Assembly: GCA_947176485.1 (NCBI GenBank)
Contig: CAMWQS010000005.1
Span: 1 to 28,378 of the forward strand
Length of the DNA: 28,378 nt
Direction: 5' to 3'
Origin: an uncultured Clostridia bacterium
Lineage (GTDB): Bacteria; Bacillota; Clostridia; Christensenellales; Borkfalkiaceae
Shown here one piece after another: positions 20,889 through 28,378 of this stretch (positions within the stretch are counted from its first letter, which is position 1; every line of letters begins with the position of its first letter). The notes under the pieces are model-generated. The model saw only the letters and a list, made by a program, of their open reading frames with translations, did no database searches and was not told where the DNA came from. The position numbers and the translations under genes were made by a program.

Positions 20889-22412
20889 ATGTTATCCAAA
20901 ATAACGAGTTTTGCGCTTTGCGGGCTTGACGGGGTTCCCGTTGAGGTGGAAACCGACATTAACAAAGGTATGGTTTCGTACGACTTGGTCGGGCTTCCCG
21001 ATGCGGCGGTAAAAGAGAGTAAGGAGCGCGTGCGTTCGGCAATTAAGAACACCGGTCTTTTATTCCCCGTAAACAAAATCACGATAAACCTTGCCCCTGC
21101 GGATATAAAGAAGGAAGGCTCCCAGTACGATTTGCCGCTTGCAATAAGTATTTTAATTGCGGGCAACCAGCTGACGGTAAAGGCGGACGGAACGGTCTTT
21201 TTGGGCGAGCTTGCGCTGGACGGTACGCTGCGCCCCGTTACGGGTATTCTGCCCATTCTAATCTCTGCCAAAGCCAAAGGTTATACACGCTTCGTCGTGC
21301 CCGCGGCAAACGCCAACGAGGCAAGCTATATCGAAGGCTTAACCGTATTTGCCTTGAACAGTTTAAAGGAAGTAGTTGACCTTCTCACTGGCGAGCAGAC
21401 CTTCAGCCCGTTATCGCAGCGCAGCTTTAAAGCGGCTGTAAGCGCGCAAAAATACAATTACGATTTATCCCTCGTCCGCGGTCAGAAGATAGCCAAGCGC
21501 GCCTTGGAAATAGCCGTGGCGGGCGGACACAATATTCTGCTTGCGGGTCCTCCCGGTACGGGCAAAACTATGCTTGCCAGGTGCATACCTACCATTATGC
21601 CAGATATGACCTTCGAGGAGGCTTTGGAGGTTACCAAAATTCATTCCGTTGCGGGCAGCCTTACCGAGGAAGGAATAGTTTCCTTGCGCCCGTTCAGAAC
21701 GCCCCACCATACTTCAACGGTTGTCGCGCTTTGCGGCGGCGGCAACACCAAGGTTCATCCCGGTGAAATTTCCATGGCGCACAAGGGCGTGCTGTTTTTG
21801 GACGAGCTGCCCGAGTATACGAGAAGAACTCTCGAATCTCTCCGCCAACCCCTTGAAGACAAGGTTATAACGGTTGCGCGTGCGGGCGGTGCGGTTACCT
21901 TCCCCGCGGACTTTATGCTTTGCGCAAGTATGAACCCTTGCCCTTGCGGCAACTACGGCTCGGCAACGCTTGCTTGCAGGTGTACGCCCGCGCAGGTCCA
22001 TAAATACAGAAGTAAAATCTCGGGCCCGCTTTTGGACAGAATTGATTTACAAGTTGAAGTCGACGGCGTCAAGTACGAAGATTTGTCGGGCGAAAGCAAC
22101 GAGGAAAGCAGCGCGGAAGTAAAGAAAAGGGTTGAAACGGCGCGTGCCGTACAGCGCGTGCGGTTTGAGGGCGAGGGAAACCTCGTCAACGCGAATATGG
22201 GCGAAAAGCAAATTAAAAAATATTGCCGTCTTACGCCCGAGTGCGAAGAAGTTTTGCGTACGGCGTTTGAAACGCTTCACCTGTCTGCGCGTGCGCGTTC
22301 GAGAATTATAAAGGTTGCAAGGACTATTGCAGATTTAGATTTTTCGGAACAAATCAAGCCCGAACACATTCTGGAGGCGGCGTCTTACAGAAGCTACGAG
22401 GCGAACAGTTGA
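20889..22412 (+). CDS. comM: YifB/ComM-family AAA+ ATPase
   Basis: 507 residues. ComM proteins are hexameric helicases that promote branch migration during natural transformation. The N-terminal ChlI-like domain (1-165) starts with FALCGLDGVPVEVE; Walker A GPPGTGKT is at 220-227, Walker B is in GVLFLDELPEY, and a Cys cluster (CASMNPCPCGNYG...CRC) precedes the C-terminal lid. Annotated as Mg chelatase-like in older databases, though not a chelatase. SD AGAAGGA lies before ATG. Its stop overlaps the dprA start, grouping two DNA-uptake-related genes. Confidence 0.94.
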   Translation: MLSKITSFALCGLDGVPVEVETDINKGMVSYDLVGLPDAAVKESKERVRSAIKNTGLLFPVNKITINLAPADIKKEGSQYDLPLAISILIAGNQLTVKADGTVFLGELALDGTLRPVTGILPILISAKAKGYTRFVVPAANANEASYIEGLTVFALNSLKEVVDLLTGEQTFSPLSQRSFKAAVSAQKYNYDLSLVRGQKIAKRALEIAVAGGHNILLAGPPGTGKTMLARCIPTIMPDMTFEEALEVTKIHSVAGSLTEEGIVSLRPFRTPHHTSTVVALCGGGNTKVHPGEISMAHKGVLFLDELPEYTRRTLESLRQPLEDKVITVARAGGAVTFPADFMLCASMNPCPCGNYGSATLACRCTPAQVHKYRSKISGPLLDRIDLQVEVDGVKYEDLSGESNEESSAEVKKRVETARAVQRVRFEGEGNLVNANMGEKQIKKYCRLTPECEEVLRTAFETLHLSARARSRIIKVARTIADLDFSEQIKPEHILEAASYRSYEANS

Positions 22413-23458
22413 ACTACACCGATGAAGAAATAAATTTAATAACGCTTTACTCCTTCGAGGAACTGACCGACGCGCAAAAAAGGCTGTGGCTTTTAGATTT
22501 TGAGAAACGTGAAGAAAGTTTGATTAAAAGTCTTACAGCGGGCGTATATAATAAAGTAAAGGCAAATTTTTACGACGATGCCTACCGCGGCAAGGTTTTA
22601 GCCGAGCTCGACAAGGCGGGCGTAAGGTGCGTAACCTATTTTTCAAAGGAATATCCGCAAAGCCTTAAGCGTATCGATACGCCGCCCTTGGTTTTATATT
22701 GTAAGGGCAATTTAAGCCTTTTAAACACGGAGTGTTTTTCGGTAGTTGGTTCAAGGCGCACCTTGCCGCAGATTTTAAAGCTGTGCAAAAATACTGCAAC
22801 CGAGCTTACCCGCCACTTCACCGTGGTTTCGGGCATTGCCGACGGCGCGGACGCGGCAGCGCTTGCGGGCGCGCTTGAAAGCGGTAAAGTAATCTCGGTT
22901 TTGGCTTACGGGTTTAACTATTTCTATCCCGCGGAAAACAAACCGCTTATAGAAAAGGTTGCAGCTAAGGGGCTCGTTATCACCGAATACCCGCCTGAAA
23001 CCGCCCCGCAAAAGTTTCTTTTCCCCGCCCGTAACAGAATTATTGCGGGACTTTCCAAGGGAACGCTCGTCGTTTCGGCGGGCAAAAAGAGCGGCGCGCT
23101 TATAACCGCGAACAAGGCGGCGGAATACGGAAAAAAGCTGTTTGCTTATCCCTATACGGTCGGCGTTGCCTCGGGTGAAGGTTGCAATTTGCTACTTAAA
23201 CACGTCGCTACCCTCGTGGAAAATACACTTGACATATTCGATTATTTTGGGTTAGACTTTAATCCGCAACCCACGATTGAGCTTTCCGACGAAGAGAAAA
23301 CCTTGCTGGAAGCTATCCGTGAGGCGGGGGAAGCGTTTATTCCTCAGCTTGCCGAAAAGTTAGGCACCCAGCCCTTCAAGCTTATCCCCACGATTTCTAA
23401 ATTGGAAATCAAGGGGTTAATCGCTCGGTTGGGTGGCAACAGATTTTCAGCAATTTAA
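22409..23458 (+). CDS. dprA: DNA-processing protein DprA
   Basis: 349 residues from TTG 22409, overlapping the comM stop (TTGA). DprA binds incoming ssDNA and loads RecA. The Rossmann-like DNA-binding core runs from about residue 100 to 290: VVGSRR, VVSGIADGADAAALAGAL, LAYGFNYFYPAENKPLIE, PARNRIIAGLSKGTLVV and KSGALITANKAAEYGK. A winged-helix C-terminal domain (DML1-like, about 290-349) is kept. The TTG start lacks a clear SD, so it is likely coupled to comM. Confidence 0.94.
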   Translation: MNYTDEEINLITLYSFEELTDAQKRLWLLDFEKREESLIKSLTAGVYNKVKANFYDDAYRGKVLAELDKAGVRCVTYFSKEYPQSLKRIDTPPLVLYCKGNLSLLNTECFSVVGSRRTLPQILKLCKNTATELTRHFTVVSGIADGADAAALAGALESGKVISVLAYGFNYFYPAENKPLIEKVAAKGLVITEYPPETAPQKFLFPARNRIIAGLSKGTLVVSAGKKSGALITANKAAEYGKKLFAYPYTVGVASGEGCNLLLKHVATLVENTLDIFDYFGLDFNPQPTIELSDEEKTLLEAIREAGEAFIPQLAEKLGTQPFKLIPTISKLEIKGLIARLGGNRFSAI

Positions 23459-23493
23459 TTAGTTTACACAATTCCGCATAAAGGAGTTTTTCT

Positions 23494-25815
23494 ATGGATT
23501 TAATTATCGTAGAGTCGCCGTCCAAGGCGAAAACCATTTCAAAATATTTAAAGGGCAAGTACCGCGTTGACGCGTCCGGCGGGCACGTAAGGGACTTACC
23601 CGAAAAGACTTTGGGCGTAAAAATAACCGAAAATTTCGAACCCAAGTACGAGATTACGCCCACCAAAAAAGAGATTATAAGAAGGCTTGCGCAAGAGGCT
23701 AAAAAGAGCGGCAAAGTCTATCTTGCAACCGACCCCGACCGCGAAGGCGAGGCGATAAGCTGGCACTTGCAGACCGTTTTAGGCTTGGACGAAAACGCGG
23801 CAAACCGTATCGAGTTCAACGAAATTTCCCCTGCGGCGGTGCAGAACGCGCTTAAAAACCCGCGCAAGATAAATATCAACCTCGTTGACGCACAGCAAGC
23901 GCGCAGGGTTTTGGATAGGCTTGTGGGCTATAAGCTTTCGCCCCTTTTGAATAAGCGTATTCAAAACGGGCTTTCTGCGGGCAGGGTTCAGTCGGTTGCC
24001 CTTCGTCTTATCGTGGACAGAGAGCGCGAAATTCAAGCCTTTAAGCCCGAAGGCTATTGGCTGTTGAACGCTTACCTTCAAGATACAAGCAAAGCTTACG
24101 CGCCCTTTAAAGCCGTTTACCAGTTGAAGAAAACGGGTGAAAGCGTTCCCGCAGAGGTTGCCGAAGAAATCGAAAAGCAAGTAAAAGCGGGCAAATTCCA
24201 AGTTACCAAGGTTAAAAAGGGCATAACCAAGCAACACGCGCCCGCGCCTTTCACAACTTCTTCATTGCAACAAGACGCGTCTAACAAGTTCGGAATGACT
24301 TCCCCCGAAACGATGCTCATCGCCCAGCACCTTTACGAAGGTATGGACGTAGGCGGCGACCACATCGCGCTTATAACGTATATCAGAACGGACTCCGTCC
24401 GCGTTTCCAAGGAGGCGCAGGATAACGCCATTGCGTTTATTAAGACCACTTACGGCGAAGAATTCGTTCCCGAAAAGCCCAACTTCTACGCAACCAAAAA
24501 GGGCGCGCAAGACGCACACGAGGCTATCCGCCCCATCAACCTTGCCGTTACCCCCGCAAGCGTAAAGAACTGCTTGGATAAAAAGCACTACAATATCTAC
24601 AAGCTCGTGTACGACAGATTTATCGCTTCGCAGATGGCGGAGGCGCAGTATAACTCTATGCAGATAGAAACCGAGTGTGCGGGCTACACCTTCAAGGCTA
24701 GCGGCAAGTCACTTCTTTTCACGGGCTATACCGCGGCTTATCAGGACGCGCAAAAGGAAAAGGAGGACGAGGAGGAAACCTCAAAACTTCTTCCCCCGTT
24801 GAACGAGGGCGATATGCTTGATTTGAACGATTTCGTCAAAGAGCAGAAGTTCACCAAGCCCCCTTACCGCTATACCGATGCGTCGCTCGTAAAGGCGATG
24901 GAAGAAAAGGGCATCGGCAGACCTTCGACATACGCTTCGATAATCTCGGTATTGAATAAAAGAAAGTACGTCGAAAAGGACGGTAAGTATATGGTGCCCA
25001 CCGAAGTCGCGTACTCCATAACGGATATGCTGTTGAAGTATTTCACGGACATTATGGACGTCGGCTTCACCGCGCATATGGAGGACGAACTCGATAAAAT
25101 CGAGGACGGCGGCTGCGACTGGCACAAAATAATTGCGGACTTCTACCCCGGTTTTGCCGAACAGCTTAAAACCGCGTCAACCGACGGCGACGAGGAAACG
25201 GAAGAAATCTGCGAAAAGTGTGGCAGCGTCATGATAAGAAGGATAGGCAAATACGGCAAGTATCTTGCTTGTTCAAACTACCCCAACTGCTCCAACATAG
25301 TCAGCGAAAGCGACGTTGAAATTTCCCCCATGCGTTGCCCCAAGTGCGGCGCGAACATGGTCGTAAAAAGCGGCAAGTTCGGCAAATTCCTTGCTTGCCC
25401 CAACTATCCCGAGTGTTCGTCCATTCTTCCCATAGACGCCGAACCTACGGACGAAAAGTGCACCGAGTGCGGCACTAATATGCTGTTAAAGCACGGCAAG
25501 TACGGCAAGTATTTGGAGTGCCCCAAGTGCGCCTCAAAGCGCCCGTTTATTTCCAAGGAACCCGTAAAAGAGGGCGACAAGACGGAAGGAAAATGCCCCG
25601 AGTGCGGTAAGCCTATGCGCAGGATGTCGTCAAAGTCGGGCAAAATCTACTTCGGCTGCACTGGTTACCCCGAGTGCAAATTTTTAAGCTGGGACGTACC
25701 CACGGGCGACAAGTGCCCCAAGTGCGGCAAGTTCCTTATAAAGAAGAGCGGTAAGATAAGGTGCTCCGATAAGGACTGCACCTATTCCGTCGATATACCC
25801 GAAAATGAAGATTGA
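23494..25815 (+). CDS. topA: DNA topoisomerase I
   Basis: 773 residues, type IA. The Toprim domain holds VESPSK (6-11) and the metal site D80-x-D82-x-E84 in TDPDREGEA. LSAGRVQSVALRLIVDRE (160-177) follows, and the catalytic Tyr296 is in ITYIRTDSVRVS. The C-terminus carries five Cys-rich zinc-ribbon modules (starting CEKCG, CPKCG, CTECG, CPECG, CPKCG, about residues 571-768), each roughly 40 residues. It relaxes negative supercoils. SD AAGGAG before ATG; trmFO overlaps its end by 11 nt, the usual topA-trmFO order in Bacillota. Confidence 0.97.
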   Translation: MDLIIVESPSKAKTISKYLKGKYRVDASGGHVRDLPEKTLGVKITENFEPKYEITPTKKEIIRRLAQEAKKSGKVYLATDPDREGEAISWHLQTVLGLDENAANRIEFNEISPAAVQNALKNPRKININLVDAQQARRVLDRLVGYKLSPLLNKRIQNGLSAGRVQSVALRLIVDREREIQAFKPEGYWLLNAYLQDTSKAYAPFKAVYQLKKTGESVPAEVAEEIEKQVKAGKFQVTKVKKGITKQHAPAPFTTSSLQQDASNKFGMTSPETMLIAQHLYEGMDVGGDHIALITYIRTDSVRVSKEAQDNAIAFIKTTYGEEFVPEKPNFYATKKGAQDAHEAIRPINLAVTPASVKNCLDKKHYNIYKLVYDRFIASQMAEAQYNSMQIETECAGYTFKASGKSLLFTGYTAAYQDAQKEKEDEEETSKLLPPLNEGDMLDLNDFVKEQKFTKPPYRYTDASLVKAMEEKGIGRPSTYASIISVLNKRKYVEKDGKYMVPTEVAYSITDMLLKYFTDIMDVGFTAHMEDELDKIEDGGCDWHKIIADFYPGFAEQLKTASTDGDEETEEICEKCGSVMIRRIGKYGKYLACSNYPNCSNIVSESDVEISPMRCPKCGANMVVKSGKFGKFLACPNYPECSSILPIDAEPTDEKCTECGTNMLLKHGKYGKYLECPKCASKRPFISKEPVKEGDKTEGKCPECGKPMRRMSSKSGKIYFGCTGYPECKFLSWDVPTGDKCPKCGKFLIKKSGKIRCSDKDCTYSVDIPENED

Positions 25816-27097
25816 GGTAATAGGCGCGGGGCTTGCGGGCTGTGAGGCGGCGTACTACCTTGCAGAGCGCGGCGTTGAAGTCGTTTTATACGACATAAAG
25901 CCGAAGTCGTTCACGCCCGCCCATTCGGATAAAAACTTTTGCGAGTTGGTCTGTTCCAACTCCTTAAAGGGCAAGGACCCTTATTCAAACGCGTGCGGAC
26001 TTTTAAAGGAAGAAATGCGCGTTTTGGGTTCGCTTTCTATGGAGGCGGCGGAGCAAACCTCCGTACCCGCGGGCGGCGCGCTTGCCGTCGATAGGGAAAA
26101 GTTCGCCTCGTTCGTAACCGATAAAATCAAGCAAAATAAGAATATATCAGTCGTCTGTAAAGAGGTGGAAAAGGTACCCGAAAGCTGGTGCATAGTCGCC
26201 ACGGGTCCCTTGACCACGGACAAGCTATCTTGCGGTATTTCAAGCATATGTGGGGGGCAATTGCACTTTTTTGACGCTTCCGCCCCCATAGTTTCAAGGG
26301 AAAGTATCGATTTTTCTCACGCCTTTTTCGGCGACAGATACGGCAAGGGCGGGGACGATTACGTCAACTGCCCGCTTAATAAAGAGGAATACGAAACTTT
26401 CGTAACCGAGCTTCTAGCCGCAGAGAAAGCCGTATTGCACGATTTTGACAAGCGTGAAATTTTCGAAGGCTGTATGCCTTTGGAGGTTATGGCTTCCCGT
26501 GGGTTTGAAAGTCTTAGGTATGCAAATTTTAAGCCCATAGGGCTTAAGGATAAGGACGGCAACCGTTTTTACGCCGTTTTGCAGCTTCGTAAAGAGAATA
26601 CGGACGGCACGGCTTACAACCTCGTGGGTTGTCAAACCAACTTAAAATGGGGCGAACAGAAGCGCGTATTTTCACTTATCCCCGCCCTGAAAAATGCGGA
26701 ATTTTTGCGCTACGGAGTTATGCACCGCAATACTTTTATAAATTCACCCACTTGTTTAAACGCCGATTTTTCGTTAAAATCTAACCCTCAGGTTTTCTTT
26801 GCGGGGCAAATTACGGGCGTTGAAGGCTACGTTGAATCAGCCGCGAGCGGGCTTCTTGCCGCCGTTCATCTCTATGAAAAGCTGCAAGGCCGCACGCCTA
26901 AAATTCCCGATAATACCACCGTTTTAGGCGCGTTATCGGCACATATATGGGGGTCTACCGATAATTTTCAGCCGATGAACGCAAATTTCGGTATATTAAA
27001 ACCTGCCGAAAAATTGATAAAAGACAAAAAGCAACGCTACGCGTATCTTGCTCAACGCGCCCTCGACAGCATCAAAGCGTACAAAGAAAGCTTATGA
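25805..27097 (+). CDS. trmFO: tRNA (m5U54) methyltransferase TrmFO
   Basis: 430 residues. It uses methylenetetrahydrofolate and FAD to make T54 in tRNA, the route used by most Gram-positives. The FAD-binding start IEVIGAGLAGCEAAYYLAERG and the following LVCSNSLKG (with the conserved Cys) are typical, as are PAGGALAVDREKFA and the C-terminal ITGVEGYVESAASGLLAA. Start lies within the 3' end of topA. The next gene overlaps its stop by 4 nt. Confidence 0.96.
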   Translation: MKIEVIGAGLAGCEAAYYLAERGVEVVLYDIKPKSFTPAHSDKNFCELVCSNSLKGKDPYSNACGLLKEEMRVLGSLSMEAAEQTSVPAGGALAVDREKFASFVTDKIKQNKNISVVCKEVEKVPESWCIVATGPLTTDKLSCGISSICGGQLHFFDASAPIVSRESIDFSHAFFGDRYGKGGDDYVNCPLNKEEYETFVTELLAAEKAVLHDFDKREIFEGCMPLEVMASRGFESLRYANFKPIGLKDKDGNRFYAVLQLRKENTDGTAYNLVGCQTNLKWGEQKRVFSLIPALKNAEFLRYGVMHRNTFINSPTCLNADFSLKSNPQVFFAGQITGVEGYVESAASGLLAAVHLYEKLQGRTPKIPDNTTVLGALSAHIWGSTDNFQPMNANFGILKPAEKLIKDKKQRYAYLAQRALDSIKAYKESL

Positions 27098-27723
27098 TAA
27101 GTTTAGATAAAAGACAGCCTAAATACTTATATAAATTAAACGTTGCACTAGTCGTGTTTTTTATTTTGTGGTTCGCGTTGGGTGTTCCGCCTATGGTAGC
27201 CGTAGGCTGTATTTACGACGAAAGCGCAATTACTTATATAGTAATGGCGTGTACATTCGCCGTATTTTTCATAGGGCTTGCAATTTTCATTATAATAGAT
27301 AAAAAGCTACATAGACGGTTTATAAACGAGCGCACCACCCAGCTTGAAGAAGAATTTTGCGATATGCCTTTTGAAGAGGCTGAGCGCATTTTAAAGGAAA
27401 ACGGATTTATAACCGACGCAGGTTTTATAATTGATAACCCCGACGTTTTCGGTAACGAGGTTGTACCCTTTGAAGACGCGCTGATTAATTTCTGTTTTTT
27501 GCAACTCACTTTCGGTATCGATATGGATATCGAGCTATACAGAGTCGACGGTGAATTTGGGGGGATAATCAAATTAGACCGCCCGCTGTATAATTTTCTT
27601 GCAAATAAAGATACGAAACTTAAAAACAACTTCGCCTTTAAATTGCTTATAAACGACAAAAAAGAATTTGCTAAATATGCTTTAAATTACAACGGAATGT
27701 TTAAAGTATATTACAGAAGTTAG
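27094..27723 (+). CDS. Uncharacterised two-helix membrane protein
   Basis: 209 residues. Two hydrophobic segments near the N-terminus (about 15-40 and 46-69), then a soluble, acidic domain of ~135 residues containing FCDMPFEEAERILKENGFI. No signal peptide or known motif is visible. The ATG overlaps the trmFO stop (ATGA), so it is the last gene of a comM-dprA-topA-trmFO run and expressed with it. I do not recognise the family; its placement between trmFO and hslV, where xerC sits in some Bacillota, gives no functional hint. Confidence 0.7.
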   Translation: MISLDKRQPKYLYKLNVALVVFFILWFALGVPPMVAVGCIYDESAITYIVMACTFAVFFIGLAIFIIIDKKLHRRFINERTTQLEEEFCDMPFEEAERILKENGFITDAGFIIDNPDVFGNEVVPFEDALINFCFLQLTFGIDMDIELYRVDGEFGGIIKLDRPLYNFLANKDTKLKNNFAFKLLINDKKEFAKYALNYNGMFKVYYRS

Positions 27724-27786
27724 TTTCAATAAGCGCAAAAGGGTTTAAATTAAAGTATAAGAAAAATTTTTTAAGAAGGTTTAATA

Positions 27787-28323
27787 ATGGTTGAATTTCA
27801 CGCAACGACTATTTGCGCCGTAAAAAGAAACGGCGAAACGGCTATCGCGGGCGACGGACAAGTTACCATGGGCGAAAGCGTAATTTTCAAAAACTCCGCC
27901 CAGAAGGTTAGAAGAATTTACGGCGGCAAAGTTATCTTGGGTTTTGCGGGCTCGGTTTCGGACGCGTTTTCTTTAAGTGAAAAGTTCGAAGGTATGCTCA
28001 ACAAATTCTCGGGTAACCTTATGCGTTCGGCGGTAGAGCTTGCCGAGCTTTGGCGTTCGGATAAAGCCGTAAGAAAGTTAGAGGCGTTAATGATAGTCGC
28101 CGACAAGGATACGCTTTTAATCGTTTCGGGCACCGGCGAAGTAATCGAGCCGGACGACGGTATTGCGGCAATAGGCAGCGGCGGCAACTACGCGTTGGCT
28201 GCTGCGCGTGCGCTGTATCAGAACACCGACTTCACCGCCGCGGAAATCGCAAAGAAATCGTTGAAGATAGCAAGTGAGATTTGCGTCTTTACAAACGATA
28301 ATATCAAATGTGAAGTAATTTGA
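27787..28323 (+). CDS. hslV: ATP-dependent protease subunit HslV (ClpQ)
   Basis: 178 residues. The proteasome-like threonine protease that assembles with the HslU ATPase. The start MVEFHATTI places the catalytic Thr at position 7 after a six-residue propeptide. AIAGDGQVTMGE, KVRRIYGGKVILGFAGS and AIGSGGNYALAAARAL are family blocks, with the C-terminal FTNDNI segment. SD AAGAAGG lies 6-7 nt upstream. hslU (clpY) would be expected next but is beyond the window. The intergenic repeat begins right after its stop. Confidence 0.96.
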   Translation: MVEFHATTICAVKRNGETAIAGDGQVTMGESVIFKNSAQKVRRIYGGKVILGFAGSVSDAFSLSEKFEGMLNKFSGNLMRSAVELAELWRSDKAVRKLEALMIVADKDTLLIVSGTGEVIEPDDGIAAIGSGGNYALAAARALYQNTDFTAAEIAKKSLKIASEICVFTNDNIKCEVI

Positions 28324-28378
28324 AAATAATAAACGGCGCAAGCAAAACCACGCTTTTGCGCCCGCGCACCCAATTTGT
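28324..28378 (+). repeat. Second copy of the uppS-cdsA hairpin repeat, cut by window end
   Basis: Identical to 5589-5643 at 54 of 55 positions (T to C near the end). It starts, like the first copy, immediately after a stop codon. The copy continues outside the window. Confidence 0.9.

Overview
The window is ordinary chromosomal DNA from a Bacillota bacterium of the class Clostridia, most likely an uncultured gut-type lineage of moderate GC. Signs are the Gram-positive housekeeping order rpsB-tsf-pyrH-frr-uppS-cdsA-dxr-rseP, the ylxM-ffh and rpsP-khpA-rimM-trmD-rbgA-rnhB blocks, strong Shine-Dalgarno sites, sigma-A promoters (several with extended -10), and a secreted protein with Cys-X2-Cys repeats. 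The standard genetic code is used. No tRNA, rRNA, CRISPR array, transposase or prophage gene was seen.

Layout. 1-1335: 3' end of a secreted/surface protein, closed by a terminator. 1425-9245 (+): rpsB with a structured leader, tsf, then pyrH-frr-uppS-cdsA-dxr-rseP (translation, UMP kinase, ribosome recycling, undecaprenyl and CDP-diacylglycerol lipid synthesis, MEP isoprenoid pathway, site-2 protease), ending at a bidirectional terminator. The usual proS/polC continuation is absent. 9282-12066 (-): a CPBP membrane protease, a double-length ThiT thiamine transporter behind a TPP-riboswitch-like leader, and a separate transcription unit of about 390 nt with no convincing protein, probably a structured RNA. 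12119-13623 (+): a CPA2 cation/proton antiporter. 13634-13919 (-): a small conserved-looking protein. 14030-20295 (+): ylxM-ffh-rpsP-khpA-rimM-trmD-rbgA-rnhB-yraN-PRTase. 20387-28323 (+): rplS with its own promoter and terminator, comM-dprA-topA-trmFO, a two-TM protein, and hslV.

The genes are conventional; the novelty lies between them. (1) Four copies of a ~120-nt imperfect inverted repeat sit in intergenic DNA. Their basal arms differ in sequence yet stay self-complementary, and an apical base pair changes in a compensatory way. (2) One of these copies lies inside the P3 arm of the thiT TPP-like riboswitch, whose pyrophosphate-sensing half is also non-canonical. (3) The orphan ~390-nt minus-strand unit has consensus promoter and terminator signals and a folded 5' domain. 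(4) A second repeat family of tandem hairpins starts right at the stop codons of uppS and hslV. (5) The rpsB leader holds two mutually exclusive 8-bp pairings, one reaching an upstream SD-like sequence.
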